From assembly GCF_030052995.1 (NCBI RefSeq), contig NZ_JASJPW010000001.1, positions 2,036,001-2,100,000 of the forward strand: DNA of 64,000 nt, in the 5' to 3' direction. This DNA is from Gemmobacter sp. 24YEA27 (GTDB lineage Bacteria > Pseudomonadota > Alphaproteobacteria > Rhodobacterales > Rhodobacteraceae). The notes under the pieces are model-generated. The model saw nothing but the letters and a program-made list of their open reading frames with translations. It was not told the origin of the DNA and did no database searches. Shown here piece by piece: positions 17,701-26,675 of this stretch. Position numbers and translations under genes: made by a program. How positions within the stretch are numbered: the first letter of the stretch is position 1; each line of letters starts with the position of its first letter.

Positions 17701-18621
17701 GTGTTTCTCGACCTGCCGCTGCTCAGGGGGGATGAAGAACCGCACCGGCCCTATATCGCGGTGGGGGCACGCCCCTGGCCGGGCTCAGTCGCACTCTGGT
17801 CGCAGACTGCGGTGGGCGGGTTTACCCTGAACCGCCTTGTCACAGCACCTTCGGTCATCGGGCGTACCGAAACCGAACTTCTCGCGGCGCGGCCGGGCGT
17901 CTGGGACAGGGGCGAGCCGCTGCGGATCCGGCTGAGCGCAGGCGTGCTGAGTGCGGCCAATCCGGTTGCGGTGCTCAATGGCGCCAATGTGATGGCGATT
18001 GGCGATGGCACTGCCGGCAATTGGGAGGTGCTCCAGTTTGCCGGGGCCGAGCTGGTCGCGCCCCGGACCTGAGAGGTTTCTCTCCGGTTGCGCGGCCAGG
18101 CGGGGACGGATGGGGTCATGCCTGCGGCCTGGCCCGTGGGCAGTACGGTCGTGCTGCTGGACGGGGTGCCGTCGCAAATGGAGCTCTCGATGGATGCGCG
18201 GGGCCTCTCGCGCCGCTACCGGATCGGTGCATCGGGGCGCGGCTATGATGATCCGAATGTGGTCGAGATCGCGACGGCATTCGACGGGATCGGCTTGCGG
18301 CCAATGCCTGTAAGCCATTTGCGCAGCGCTGCACGGGCCGGCAAGGAGCTGAGCCTCAGCTGGATCCGGCGGACGCGGATCGGGGGCGACAGCTGGCAAC
18401 AGACCGAAGTACCGCTTTCCGAAGAAAGTGAGGGTTATATGGTGCGAATCCTCGTCGCGGATGTCATCAGGCGAGAGGTGACAACATCAGCGCCGCACTA
18501 TGCCTATCCGATGGCACAACAGGTTCAGGATGGCGCCCAGGCCGGCTTTACGGCGATGGTCGCCCAGCTGTCGCCATCCTTCGGAGCGGGTCCGTTTCGG
18601 TCACTGGCAGTGGCCCCCTGA
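14723..18621 (+). pseudogene. g15: GTA g15, host-specificity / tail tip protein, frameshift plus internal stop
   Basis: The N-terminal frame (14723-14911) has a glycine-rich hydrophobic start and ends wrongly after the seven-G run at 14861-14867; one added base restores ADAVEVVRIDRLRLMSAGEG and joins the main frame. This frame runs to a TGA at 18070-18072 where relatives have tryptophan (LVAPRT, stop, EVSLRLRGQAGTDG). The same frame then continues to 18621. Restored, the protein is about 1,299 residues, the expected length. It includes a glycoside-hydrolase/TIM-barrel-like part (WTEYGSY, FIGIDNYMPLSDW). It contacts the recipient cell surface. Confidence 0.85.
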
Positions 18622-18727
18622 GCATGGCCGGAACATCTTCCTTTCCGGATTGCCGATTCTGCCCGCATCGGAGATAATCCTTGCTGTTTCCGCCCGCTGA
18701 TTGCGGCGGCTCGTTACGGGGATTGCC

Positions 18728-19534
18728 ATGGCCGAAACCAGACAACGTGTCACGACGCTCGATCCGGTCTGGACGAGGATTTGCAGCGAAGCGGTGGAGG
18801 CTGTCCGCGCCGAGCCGCTGCTGGGTGCCCTGATCCATTCGGGCCTGCTGCACCACGCCACTTTTGAGCGCGCACTGGCTTACCGCTTTTCGCTAAAACT
18901 CGCCTCGGGTGAGATGAGCGAACAGATCCTGCGCGAAATCGCCGATGAGGCCTATGGCGCCGCGCCCGAACTTGGCGCGGCGGCGCGTGCCGATCTTATG
19001 GCGGTCTATGAGCGCGACCCGGCCTGCCATCGCTACCTGCAGCCCGTCCTGTTCTTCAAGGGCTACCAGGCGGTGCAGGCCTACCGGATCGGCCATTGGC
19101 TTTGGCAGAAGGGTCGTGTCGATCTGGCCTATTTCGTGCAGATGCGGGTGTCCGAGGCTTTTGGCGTCGACATTCACCCGGCTGCCCGGATCGGCAAGGG
19201 CATCATGATCGACCATGCGCATTCCATCGTGATCGGTGAAACTGCGGTCGTTGGCGACAATGTCTCGATGCTGCATTCGGTGACACTCGGCGGCACCGGC
19301 AAGGAAGACGGCGACCGGCATCCCAAAATTGGCAATGGTGTGCTGATCGGGGCGGGCGCCAAGGTTCTCGGCAATATCCGGGTCGGCAATTGCTCGCGGA
19401 TCGCGGCCGGTTCAGTCGTGCTCGAGGAGGTACCGCCGGAAACCACCGTCGCCGGGGTACCCGCGCGTGTGGTGGGAAAGGCCGGCTGCGCCCAGCCTGC
19501 TCTGAGCATGGATCAGCAATTCAGGGCGGAGTGA
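18728..19534 (+). CDS. cysE: Serine O-acetyltransferase CysE
   Basis: This 268-residue enzyme acetylates L-serine with acetyl-CoA, the first step of cysteine synthesis. It has the N-terminal helical domain and then the left-handed beta-helix of hexapeptide repeats (HPAARIGKGIMIDHAHSIVIGE and onward), with DHAHSIVIGET near the active site and GTGKEDGDRHP. I chose the ATG at 18728. Lying right after GTA g15 it matches the conserved flank of the GTA cluster in Rhodobacterales. The frame is intact. Confidence 0.95.
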   Translation: MAETRQRVTTLDPVWTRICSEAVEAVRAEPLLGALIHSGLLHHATFERALAYRFSLKLASGEMSEQILREIADEAYGAAPELGAAARADLMAVYERDPACHRYLQPVLFFKGYQAVQAYRIGHWLWQKGRVDLAYFVQMRVSEAFGVDIHPAARIGKGIMIDHAHSIVIGETAVVGDNVSMLHSVTLGGTGKEDGDRHPKIGNGVLIGAGAKVLGNIRVGNCSRIAAGSVVLEEVPPETTVAGVPARVVGKAGCAQPALSMDQQFRAE

Positions 19535-19543
19535 GCAGGGCAT

Positions 19544-20215
19544 TTGACGGCAGGTATTGGTTCCGGGGGTAAGGCCTTTTTGCGCAGAGCGGCAGCCGCT
19601 TTTGCCGGCAGCGCAATCACCCTATTCGCGCGGATCGTTACCGCTCCGCGCGCCATCTGGTCAGGGATCGAGCCGCTGCCAAAGCAGCGGGTCTATTTCG
19701 CCAACCACACTTCCAATGCCGATTTCGTGCTGCTCTGGACGGTGCTGCCGCCGATGCTTCGGTCGCGAACCCGGCCTGTCGCGGCGCTGGAATACTGGCT
19801 GAAAACCCCGCTTCGCGCCTTTATTGGCCGCGACGTCTTCAACGCCGTGCTGATTGACCGCCGCCCGGAAGAGCGGGTCGAGGATCCGGTCGCCCTGATG
19901 GGCAAGGCCCTGGCCGAGGGATCATCGCTGATCCTCTTCCCCGAAGGCGTGCGCAATATGACGGAAGAGCCGCTTTTGCCCTTCCGCACCGGCCTCTACC
20001 ATCTTGCGAAACAAAATCCCGGAATTGATCTGGTGCCGGTCTGGATTTCGAACCTCAACCGGGTGATGCCCAAGGGGGAGATCATTCCGCTGCCGCTGAT
20101 TTGCACCCTGACCTTCGGCGCCCCGCTGCATCTGGGCGAAACCGAGGAGAAGGCGGATTTTCTTGCCCGCAGCCATGCTGCGCTGATCGCGCTGAAAGAG
20201 ACGGTGCCGGCATGA
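19544..20215 (+). CDS. 1-acyl-glycerol-3-phosphate acyltransferase-like protein (PlsC family)
   Basis: This 223-residue protein has the acyltransferase signature NHTSNAD (the NHx4D-type catalytic box) near residue 50 and the glycerol-phosphate site FPEGVRN. A hydrophobic stretch near the N-terminus suggests membrane attachment. It would transfer an acyl chain to a lysophospholipid or related acceptor. It overlaps the next gene (CdsA-like) by four bases and is followed by a CDP-alcohol transferase, so the three form a small lipid operon like E. coli ynbABC. The real substrate is unknown. Confidence 0.85.
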   Translation: MTAGIGSGGKAFLRRAAAAFAGSAITLFARIVTAPRAIWSGIEPLPKQRVYFANHTSNADFVLLWTVLPPMLRSRTRPVAALEYWLKTPLRAFIGRDVFNAVLIDRRPEERVEDPVALMGKALAEGSSLILFPEGVRNMTEEPLLPFRTGLYHLAKQNPGIDLVPVWISNLNRVMPKGEIIPLPLICTLTFGAPLHLGETEEKADFLARSHAALIALKETVPA

Positions 20216-21153
20216 GCGCGACCCCGCATCTCATCTGGCTCTTGCTTGGCGTGGGGGTGATCCTGGTGATCGCCACCCTGATCGGCGAAATTCTGCGCGC
20301 AAGGATCGCACCGGATGGCGACAATCCGGTGATCGAAAACCTGAACGCCCGGATCTCGGCCTGGTGGGGGATGGTGATCCTTTTGTCGCTGGCCTTCCTG
20401 GCTGGCAGGCCGGGAGTGGTGATCCTTTTCGCGGTGCTCTCCTTCTCGGCGCTCCGGGAGTTTCTGACCCTGACGGCCAAGGCCCGCGCCGATCACTGGT
20501 CGCTGGCCGGGGCGTTTTTCATTGTGCTGCCGGTGCAATACTGGCTGGTAGGTCTCGACTGGTACGGTCTCTATGCGATCTTCATCCCGGTCTATGCCTT
20601 CCTTCTGATGCCGGTAGTCTCGGCGCTCAGGGGCGAGACGAAGAGCTTCCTGACCCGCGTCGCTGAAACCCAATGGGCGCTGATGATCTGCGTCTATTGC
20701 GTGAGCCATGTGCCCGCACTTCTGACGCTGCATATCGCAGGGTATGAGGGCCGCTCCGTCATCCTGATCGCCTGGCTTATCTTTACGGTACAGCTGTCAG
20801 ATGTGATGCAATATGTCTGGGGCAAGCTGTTTGGCAGCCGCCTTGTGGCGCCGCAGCTCTCGCCCTCGAAGACCTGGGAGGGACTGATCGGTGGCGTGAT
20901 GACGGCGACCACCGCCGGGGCTGCACTTTGGTGGATGACGCCTTTCACCATGCTCCAGGCGGCCGGCATGGCGCTTGCGGTGACGCTGATGGGCTTCTTT
21001 GGCGGATTGGTGATGTCTGCGATCAAACGCGACAAGGGCGTGAAGGATTGGGGGCACCTGATCGCCGGCCATGGCGGGTTCCTCGACCGGCTTGATTCGG
21101 TTGTCTTTGCCGCGCCGATTTTCTTCCATCTCACCCGCTGGTTCTGGACCTGA
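20212..21153 (+). CDS. CdsA-like phosphatidate cytidylyltransferase
   Basis: This 313-residue integral membrane protein has about eight hydrophobic segments and the CdsA C-terminal signature SAIKRDKGVKDWGHLIAGHG followed by GFLDRLD. It would make CDP-diacylglycerol from phosphatidate and CTP. It is longer than many classic CdsA proteins and lies between an acyltransferase and a CDP-alcohol transferase, so it may be an alternative cytidylyltransferase (YnbB-like) and not the main CdsA. The start overlaps the upstream stop (ATGA). Confidence 0.85.
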   Translation: MSATPHLIWLLLGVGVILVIATLIGEILRARIAPDGDNPVIENLNARISAWWGMVILLSLAFLAGRPGVVILFAVLSFSALREFLTLTAKARADHWSLAGAFFIVLPVQYWLVGLDWYGLYAIFIPVYAFLLMPVVSALRGETKSFLTRVAETQWALMICVYCVSHVPALLTLHIAGYEGRSVILIAWLIFTVQLSDVMQYVWGKLFGSRLVAPQLSPSKTWEGLIGGVMTATTAGAALWWMTPFTMLQAAGMALAVTLMGFFGGLVMSAIKRDKGVKDWGHLIAGHGGFLDRLDSVVFAAPIFFHLTRWFWT

Positions 21154-21156
21154 CCC

Positions 21157-21858
21157 ATGACAGATGACGACATGCAAGATCCTCGTGCCATCTTTCGGGC
21201 CGAACCGCAGGCGGAAGCAGGGGACGCGAACCGTCGCCCGATCCGTGCCCGCCGCAACCGGCTGATGGTCCGCCTCGCGCAATCCCTGGTGCAGCGCCAG
21301 ATTACCCCGAACCAGATTTCCCAGGCTTCGATGGTCTTTGCCGCACTTGGGCTGCTCTTTTTCTGGGCAGCCTCGGCTTCGGGGCCGATCGGGCAGAGCC
21401 TCTTGCTGGTGCTTGCCGCCCTGACGATCCAGCTGCGGCTTTTGTGCAATCTGCTCGATGGCATGGTTGCGGTTGAGGGCGGCACGGCGACCCCTTCTGG
21501 CGCCTTCTGGAACGAAGCCCCGGACCGCGCCGCAGATCTGTTGCTTTTCTGGGGCGCAGGGCTGTTTGCTGCGGCGCCGGCACTCGGCCTCGGGGTCGGG
21601 GCGCTCGCGCTGATCACCGCCTGGCTGCGGGAGCTTGGCCGCGCCGAAGGCTTTGCGCCCGATTTCCGCGGCCCGATGGCGAAGCCGCACCGGATGGCCG
21701 CGCTGACCTTTGCCGCTTTGCTTGCCGCGTTCTTGCCGGTCAGCACCGATGGCGCGACCCTGATGACCTGGGCGCTCTGGCTGATCGGGGCGGGCGTCAT
21801 CGCAACTGTCGCGCGCCGCAGCATCACTTTGTTGCATCGCCTCGAAGCACGTGGCTGA
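21157..21858 (+). CDS. CDP-alcohol phosphatidyltransferase family protein (variant motif)
   Basis: This 233-residue membrane protein aligns with CDP-alcohol transferases, which join CDP-diacylglycerol to an alcohol. The usual motif Dx2DGx2ARx8Gx3Dx3D is present only in altered form: NLLDGMVAVEGG, eight-residue spacing, GAFWNEAPD. The first aspartate is N, the arginine is V and the third aspartate is N, with another D further on (DRAAD). I have the impression that this NLLDG form is typical of a YnjF/YnbA-like subfamily. It starts three bases after the CdsA-like gene. Confidence 0.78.
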   Translation: MTDDDMQDPRAIFRAEPQAEAGDANRRPIRARRNRLMVRLAQSLVQRQITPNQISQASMVFAALGLLFFWAASASGPIGQSLLLVLAALTIQLRLLCNLLDGMVAVEGGTATPSGAFWNEAPDRAADLLLFWGAGLFAAAPALGLGVGALALITAWLRELGRAEGFAPDFRGPMAKPHRMAALTFAALLAAFLPVSTDGATLMTWALWLIGAGVIATVARRSITLLHRLEARG

Positions 21859-21861
21859 GTT

Positions 21862-21932
21862 CATCTGTCCGTAAATATCCCGGGGGAGCCTTCGCATTGA
21901 AAATGCGAAGGCGGGGGCAGAGCCCCCGCCTT
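21862..21932 (-). repeat. Dispersed intergenic element, copy C, with convergent terminator
   Basis: On the minus strand the stem AAGGCGGGGGC / GCCCCCGCCTT (21908-21932, loop AGA or TCT) is followed by CTCCCCCGGGATATTTACGG and ACAGATGAA. It lies between convergent genes (CDP-alcohol transferase and pdhC), so the hairpin could end both transcripts. Confidence 0.6.
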
Positions 21933-21959
21933 GTGCGGTTTTCCAGATATTCTGCGGGC

Positions 21960-23285
21960 TCAGGCCAGCATGGTGACGGGGTTTTCAAGCGCCTCGACCA
22001 CCGCCTTGAGGAACTGAGCCCCCAATGCGCCATCGATGACGCGGTGATCGACGGAGAGCGTCATCGACATCATCGTCGCCACGCCAATCGAGCCATCCTC
22101 CGCCACCACCGGCTTTTTCAGCCCGGCCCCGACGGCAAGGATCGCGCCATGCGGCGGGTTGATCACGGCGTCGAAATTCTCAACCCCGAACATGCCGAGA
22201 TTGGAGATGGCGAAGCTTCCGCCCTGATATTCATGAGGTGCAAGCTTTTTCGACTTTGCCCGATGCGCGAGATCTTTCATCTCGGCAGACAGGGCTGAGA
22301 GCGATTTCTTATCCGCATCGCGCAGCACCGGCGTGAAGAGCCCGCCTTCAATCGCTACGGCAACCGCAACATCGGAAGGTTTCAGCCTGAGGATCCGGTC
22401 GCCGGCCCAGACCGCATTGGCATCAGGCACTTCCTGCAATGCGATGGCGCAGGCCTTGATGATGAAGTCATTGACCGAAAGCTTCACGCCGCGCCCGGTG
22501 AGGGCATGGTTCAGCTCGGCCCGGAAGGCCATCAGTGCGTCGAGATTCACGTCGCGCCGCAGATAGAAATGCGGGATCGTCTGTTTGGCTTCGGTCAGGC
22601 GGGCGGCGATCGTGCGGCGCATGCCGTCAAGCGCGATCTCTTCGAAAGCGCGGTCCTGATACATTTTCAGAACCGTTTCGGGTGAGAGCCCGGCCGGTAC
22701 CGCCTTGGTCGGGGCCGGGGTCGCCGTCGCTGCGGGCGTCGAGCCCGCAGCGACGCCCGCTGCCGCAGACGCTTTGGCCGGCGCCGTCCCCGATTTCGCC
22801 TGTTCCACATCGGCTTTGACGATGCGGCCATGCGGGCCAGTGCCCTTCACCGCCGTCAGATCGACGCCTTTGTCTTTGGCAATCCGCCGCGCGAGCGGCG
22901 AGGCAAAGACGCGCGCGCCGCTGGCCACCGGTGCCGCCGCTGGCGCCGGTGCTGCGGTCGGAGCCGTTTCGGCCGGGCTTGCCACCGCCGCTGCCGCGGG
23001 TTGCGGGGCTGCAACGGGGGCAGAGGCTGCCGAAGCATCCTCGCCCTCTTCCAGCAGAACAGCAATCGGGTCATTGACCTTTACACCGGCACTGCCTTCC
23101 GCGATCAGGATCTTGCCGATCACACCCTCATCGACCGCTTCGAACTCCATCGTCGCCTTATCGGTCTCGATTTCGGCGATGACCTGGCCCGACTTGACCA
23201 GATCGCCCTCTTTAACCAGCCATTTCGCCAGCGTGCCTTCCTCCATGGTCGGAGAAAGCGCGGGCATCAGGATCTGGATTGCCAT
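21960..23285 (-). CDS. pdhC: Pyruvate dehydrogenase E2, dihydrolipoamide acetyltransferase
   Basis: This 441-residue protein has an N-terminal lipoyl domain (lysine in [10 protein letters not shown], about residue 43), an Ala/Pro-rich linker, a subunit-binding domain ([16 protein letters not shown]) and the catalytic core ending in [13 protein letters not shown] with the active histidine. It transfers acetyl groups to CoA in the pyruvate dehydrogenase complex. It is third in the minus-strand order pdhA-pdhB-pdhC, 13 bases after pdhB. The frame is intact. Confidence 0.95.
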   Translation of the reverse strand: MAIQILMPALSPTMEEGTLAKWLVKEGDLVKSGQVIAEIETDKATMEFEAVDEGVIGKILIAEGSAGVKVNDPIAVLLEEGEDASAASAPVAAPQPAAAAVASPAETAPTAAPAPAAAPVASGARVFASPLARRIAKDKGVDLTAVKGTGPHGRIVKADVEQAKSGTAPAKASAAAGVAAGSTPAATATPAPTKAVPAGLSPETVLKMYQDRAFEEIALDGMRRTIAARLTEAKQTIPHFYLRRDVNLDALMAFRAELNHALTGRGVKLSVNDFIIKACAIALQEVPDANAVWAGDRILRLKPSDVAVAVAIEGGLFTPVLRDADKKSLSALSAEMKDLAHRAKSKKLAPHEYQGGSFAISNLGMFGVENFDAVINPPHGAILAVGAGLKKPVVAEDGSIGVATMMSMTLSVDHRVIDGALGAQFLKAVVEALENPVTMLA

Positions 23286-23298
23286 CTTTTTTCCTCCC

Positions 23299-24696
23299 TC
23301 AGCGGTAGCAGACCGATTTCACGGCGGTGACGATTTCAGCAGGCGTGATCAGCGCCAGCTTTTCCAGATTGGCCGCATAGGGCATCGGCACATCCTTGCC
23401 GGTGCAGGTCACGACCGGCGCGTCCAGATAGTCAAACGCGCGCTGCATGATCGTCGAAGCGAGGTGATCGCCGATGGAGCCCACCGGGAAGCCCTCCTCG
23501 ACCGTCACGCAACGATTGGTCTTCTGCACCGAGGCCAGCACCGTGTCATAGTCAATCGGTCGCAGGGTGCGCAGGTTGATCACCTCGGCCTCGATCCCCT
23601 CTTTGGCCAACAGCTCCGCTGCGGCCAGCGAATGAGCAACGCCGATTCCGAACGAAACCAGCGTTACATCTGACCCCGCCCGCATCACCGAAGCCTTGCC
23701 AAAGGGGATGGCGAAATCATCGCCCACCGGCACTTCGAAACTCCGGCCATACATGATCTCGTTTTCGAGGAAGATTACCGGGTTGTTGTCGCGGATCGCC
23801 GTCTTCAGCAGGCCCTTCGCATCCGCCGCCGAATAGGGCATGGCGACTTTCAGCCCTGGGATCGCCGCATACCAGGCCGCATAGTCCTGGCTGTGCTGGG
23901 CGCCAACCCGGGCTGCCGCCCCGTTCGGGCCACGGAACACGATGGGAGATCCCATCTGACCGCCCGACATATAAAGCGTCTTCGCGGCCGAGTTGATGAT
24001 ATGGTCAATCGCCTGCATGGCGAAGTTGAACGTCATGAACTCGACGATCGGGCGCAGCCCCCCCCAAGAGGCGCCGACCGCGATTCCGGCGAAACCATGC
24101 TCGGTGATCGGGGTGTCGACCACGCGCTTCGGGCCGAATTCGTCCAGCAGTCCCTGGCTGATCTTATAAGCGCCCTGGTATTCACCAACCTCTTCCCCCA
24201 TAAGGAAGACATTGCCATCCCCGCGCATCTCTTCCGCCATGGCCTCGCGCAGCGCTTCCCGCACGGTCATGGTCTTCGTCGCCACACCTTCGGGCAGGTC
24301 GCTGTGCGGCCAGCCTTTGGGGGCTTCCACCACCGCCGGGCGCGCGGCAGCTGCTGCCGGGACGGCCTCGATGGCCGGCGCGGCGGCGGCCCCCGGAGAC
24401 GCAGTTGGAACCGCGACCGGGGCAGGGGCGGCAGCCACGGCATCCGCGCTTTCGCCCTCTTCTACCAGAACCGCAATCGGCGTGTTCACTTTCACGCCTG
24501 CGGTGCCCTCGGTCACCAGCAACCGGCCGACAATCCCCTCATCCACCGCCTCGAATTCCATCGTTGCCTTATCGGTCTCGATCTCGGCAATGACCTGGCC
24601 CGATTTGACCACGTCACCCTCTTTCACCAGCCATTTCGCCAGCGTGCCTTCCTCCATCGTCGGAGACAAAGCCGGCATCAGAACTTCAACTGCCAT
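23299..24696 (-). CDS. pdhB: Pyruvate dehydrogenase E1 beta with N-terminal lipoyl domain
   Basis: This 465-residue protein begins with a lipoyl domain (about residues 1-80, [10 protein letters not shown]) almost identical to that of pdhC. A linker and the transketolase-like E1 beta domain follow ([28 protein letters not shown], then [16 protein letters not shown]). With E1 alpha it decarboxylates pyruvate using thiamine diphosphate. A lipoyl domain on E1 beta is a known feature of many alphaproteobacteria. It lies 14 bases after pdhA and 13 before pdhC. Confidence 0.95.
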   Translation of the reverse strand: MAVEVLMPALSPTMEEGTLAKWLVKEGDVVKSGQVIAEIETDKATMEFEAVDEGIVGRLLVTEGTAGVKVNTPIAVLVEEGESADAVAAAPAPVAVPTASPGAAAAPAIEAVPAAAAARPAVVEAPKGWPHSDLPEGVATKTMTVREALREAMAEEMRGDGNVFLMGEEVGEYQGAYKISQGLLDEFGPKRVVDTPITEHGFAGIAVGASWGGLRPIVEFMTFNFAMQAIDHIINSAAKTLYMSGGQMGSPIVFRGPNGAAARVGAQHSQDYAAWYAAIPGLKVAMPYSAADAKGLLKTAIRDNNPVIFLENEIMYGRSFEVPVGDDFAIPFGKASVMRAGSDVTLVSFGIGVAHSLAAAELLAKEGIEAEVINLRTLRPIDYDTVLASVQKTNRCVTVEEGFPVGSIGDHLASTIMQRAFDYLDAPVVTCTGKDVPMPYAANLEKLALITPAEIVTAVKSVCYR

Positions 24697-24710
24697 GATC
24701 TCTCTCCCCC

Positions 24711-25697
24711 TCAGACGGTAATATCGGTCCAGAGATCGCTCAGCGGCGGCTCCGGGCTTTCTTTCGAGAACTCAGCCGCCTCATTCACCAGCGCCTTGAT
24801 CTCTTTGTCGATGTTCTTCAGATCGTCTTCCGAGGCCAGACCGCCCTGCAACAGCAGATCGCGGACATGCTCGATGCAATCCTTCTCGGTCTTGATCTTC
24901 TCGACCTCTTCACGCGTCCGGTATTTCGCCGGATCCGACATCGAGTGGCCGCGATAGCGATAGGTCATCATTTCGAGGATATAGGGGCCCTTGCCCGCAC
25001 GGCAGTGGGCCACGGCCTTCTCGCCTGCCGCCCTGACCGCGAGCACATCCATCCCGTCTACCTGCTCACCGGGGATGCCATACGCCACGCCGCGCTCGAA
25101 CAGGGTCGTCGATTTGGTCGAGCGCTTCACGCTCGTTCCCATGGCATACTGGTTGTTTTCAATGACGAAAATCACCGGAAGATCCCAGAGTTCCGCCATG
25201 TTATAGGTCTCATAGACCTGGCCCTGGTTGGCCGCGCCATCGCCGAAATAGGTGAAAGTCACATTGTCATTGCCGAGATACTTATCGGCAAAGGCCAGCC
25301 CCGCGCCCAGCGGCACCTGTGCGCCAACGATCCCGTGGCCGCCATAGAAATGCTTCTCTTTCGAGAACATATGCATCGAGCCGCCCTTGCCCTTCGAGTA
25401 GCCCCCGATACGGCCGGTCAGCTCTGCCATGACGCCTTTCGGGTCCATGTCGCAGGCCAGCATATGGCCGTGATCGCGGTAAGAGGTCAGGCGCTTGTCG
25501 CCCTGCTTTGCCGCAGCCTCCAGCCCCACAACGACAGCTTCCTGGCCGATATAGAGGTGACAGAACCCCCCGATCAGCCCCATGCCGTAAAGCTGGCCCG
25601 CCTTTTCCTCAAAGCGGCGGATCAGCAGCATCTCGCGGTAATATTTCAGCAGCTCTTCTTTCGAGACATTGGGTCTCGCATCGGGCTTGCGTGCCAT
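24711..25697 (-). CDS. pdhA: Pyruvate dehydrogenase E1 alpha
   Basis: This 328-residue protein carries the thiamine diphosphate motif ([12 protein letters not shown], ending NNQYAMGT) and the phosphorylation-loop-like [11 protein letters not shown]. It is the E1 alpha subunit. I chose the ATG at 25697 ([17 protein letters not shown]) with GGAGGAG-like bases just upstream; a longer start at 25757 would run through the palindrome at 25727-25746. First gene of pdhABC, so control at that palindrome would govern all three. Confidence 0.95.
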   Translation of the reverse strand: MARKPDARPNVSKEELLKYYREMLLIRRFEEKAGQLYGMGLIGGFCHLYIGQEAVVVGLEAAAKQGDKRLTSYRDHGHMLACDMDPKGVMAELTGRIGGYSKGKGGSMHMFSKEKHFYGGHGIVGAQVPLGAGLAFADKYLGNDNVTFTYFGDGAANQGQVYETYNMAELWDLPVIFVIENNQYAMGTSVKRSTKSTTLFERGVAYGIPGEQVDGMDVLAVRAAGEKAVAHCRAGKGPYILEMMTYRYRGHSMSDPAKYRTREEVEKIKTEKDCIEHVRDLLLQGGLASEDDLKNIDKEIKALVNEAAEFSKESPEPPLSDLWTDITV

Positions 25698-25726
25698 TGG
25701 GCTCCTCCCCGGAGTAGGTTCAGCAA

Positions 25727-25746
25727 ATGGTTTAGCGTTAAACCAT
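25727..25746 (-). promoter_or_regulatory. Palindrome TTAGCGTTAA upstream of pdhA (candidate LacI-family operator)
   Basis: ATGGTTTAGCGTTAAACCAT is a near-perfect inverted repeat around a CG centre, 30-49 bases before the pdhA start. A related core TTAGCGCTAA lies before pgk and a weaker TTAGCGCGA before fba. A LacI-type central carbon regulator such as CceR/PckR is a plausible binder. This is inference from shape and gene set. Confidence 0.5.
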
Positions 25747-25828
25747 CTATACAGCATCGGAGATTATTGGGTCAAACGCGAAATAGTGCGGCCTGCAGTG
25801 CGGTGAAATGTTGCTGAAAGAGAGAAGA

Positions 25829-26236
25829 TCAGTGCCAGATCAGCGGCAAAATCCGCTCGCGCGTCAGCGGCGCAAGGGGCAAAGCAAGGGCCTCATCCTG
25901 CGAGACCCATCGGGCTTCGGCAATCTCTGCGGCAATGCTCACTTCTGCCGCAGCGGCCATGAGGTAGAGATCGGCTTCGACGATATGGCCGGGTTCATTG
26001 GCGGCAGGGGCGGAAAAACGGCCAAGCGAATGCGGCTTTTCGGCATCGAAATCGGCGGCGATCCCCGTGCCCAGCTCTTCCTCAAGTTCGCGGCGCAGGG
26101 CGGTAAGCGCATCTTCGCCCGGCTCGTATTTGCCGCCGGGCTGCATGAAGGCGTCCGTGCCGCGCTTGCGGACAAGCAGCATCCTGCCATCGTTGCGCAG
26201 GATCACAGCGGCGGCGATGCAGATGATGGCCGTCAT
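25829..26236 (-). CDS. NUDIX hydrolase
   Basis: This 135-residue protein has a complete Nudix box (GGKYEPGEDALTALRREL then EEELG), which binds magnesium and cleaves nucleoside diphosphate-linked compounds. The substrate is unknown; relatives include 8-oxo-dGTP and ADP-ribose hydrolases. It lies 13 bases after the ftsB-like gene on the same strand, so the two are probably cotranscribed. The frame is intact. Confidence 0.85.
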   Translation of the reverse strand: MTAIICIAAAVILRNDGRMLLVRKRGTDAFMQPGGKYEPGEDALTALRRELEEELGTGIAADFDAEKPHSLGRFSAPAANEPGHIVEADLYLMAAAAEVSIAAEIAEARWVSQDEALALPLAPLTRERILPLIWH

Positions 26237-26249
26237 GTACGGGGGGCGT

Positions 26250-26552
26250 TCAGCGGATCACGATCTCATCGGCGCGCATGTAGCCCAGCACATCGCGGGC
26301 ACGCTCATCAAGCAGATCCATATCGAGATAGTCATCCGACAGCCGATGCGTCAGGTTCCGCATGTCGGCAAGTTGCACCGCCAGTTTGTCACGCTCCACC
26401 GCCAGCCCGGCGGCCTCGGCGCGGATTTCGACCCGGCGAAATACGCCATAGTCGCCCTGAACAGCGGCGAAGGTGAAATAGGCACCCAGAGTGAACATCA
26501 GGGCGAAGTAGATGAGCCCGCCCATATTATGGCGCCGTTGTTGCCTGGTCAT
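26250..26552 (-). CDS. ftsB: FtsB/DivIC-type septum formation initiator
   Basis: This 100-residue protein has a short cytoplasmic N-terminus, one membrane segment (about residues 11-30, GLIYFALMFTLGAYFTF) and a periplasmic coiled coil (RAEAAGLAVERDKLAVQLADM), followed by LDERARDVLGY. This is the FtsB/DivIC layout of the divisome. In alphaproteobacteria ftsB is often near pdhA and glycolytic genes, as here. The call rests on layout and context. Confidence 0.8.
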   Translation of the reverse strand: MTRQQRRHNMGGLIYFALMFTLGAYFTFAAVQGDYGVFRRVEIRAEAAGLAVERDKLAVQLADMRNLTHRLSDDYLDMDLLDERARDVLGYMRADEIVIR

Positions 26553-26675
26553 GTCCTGTCCGTCTCATCTGTCACCCCTCTTATCGGGGGGCCTTGCGAA
26601 AAATCATGCCATGAAACGAATCAGAAGGGAATCCCCCATGTGGCGGGATTCCCTTCAGTCTTACGCGAAAGCTGT

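Larger units (their letters stand above)
4630..18621 (+). mobile_element. Gene transfer agent (RcGTA-type) structural cluster g1-g15
   Basis: The fifteen-plus genes follow the canonical RcGTA order: g1 small terminase, g2 large terminase, g3 portal, g3.5, g4 protease, g5 capsid, g6-g8 connectors, g9 tail tube, g10 and g10.1, g11 tape measure, g12-g13 tail tip and hub, g14 peptidase, g15. All are on the plus strand and tightly packed or overlapping, and cysE follows, as in related genomes. GTAs are domesticated phage-like particles that package random host DNA. There is no integrase or replication module, as expected. Five genes carry single-base losses in G runs and g15 also has an internal stop, so as written the particle would be defective. 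Confidence 0.93.
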
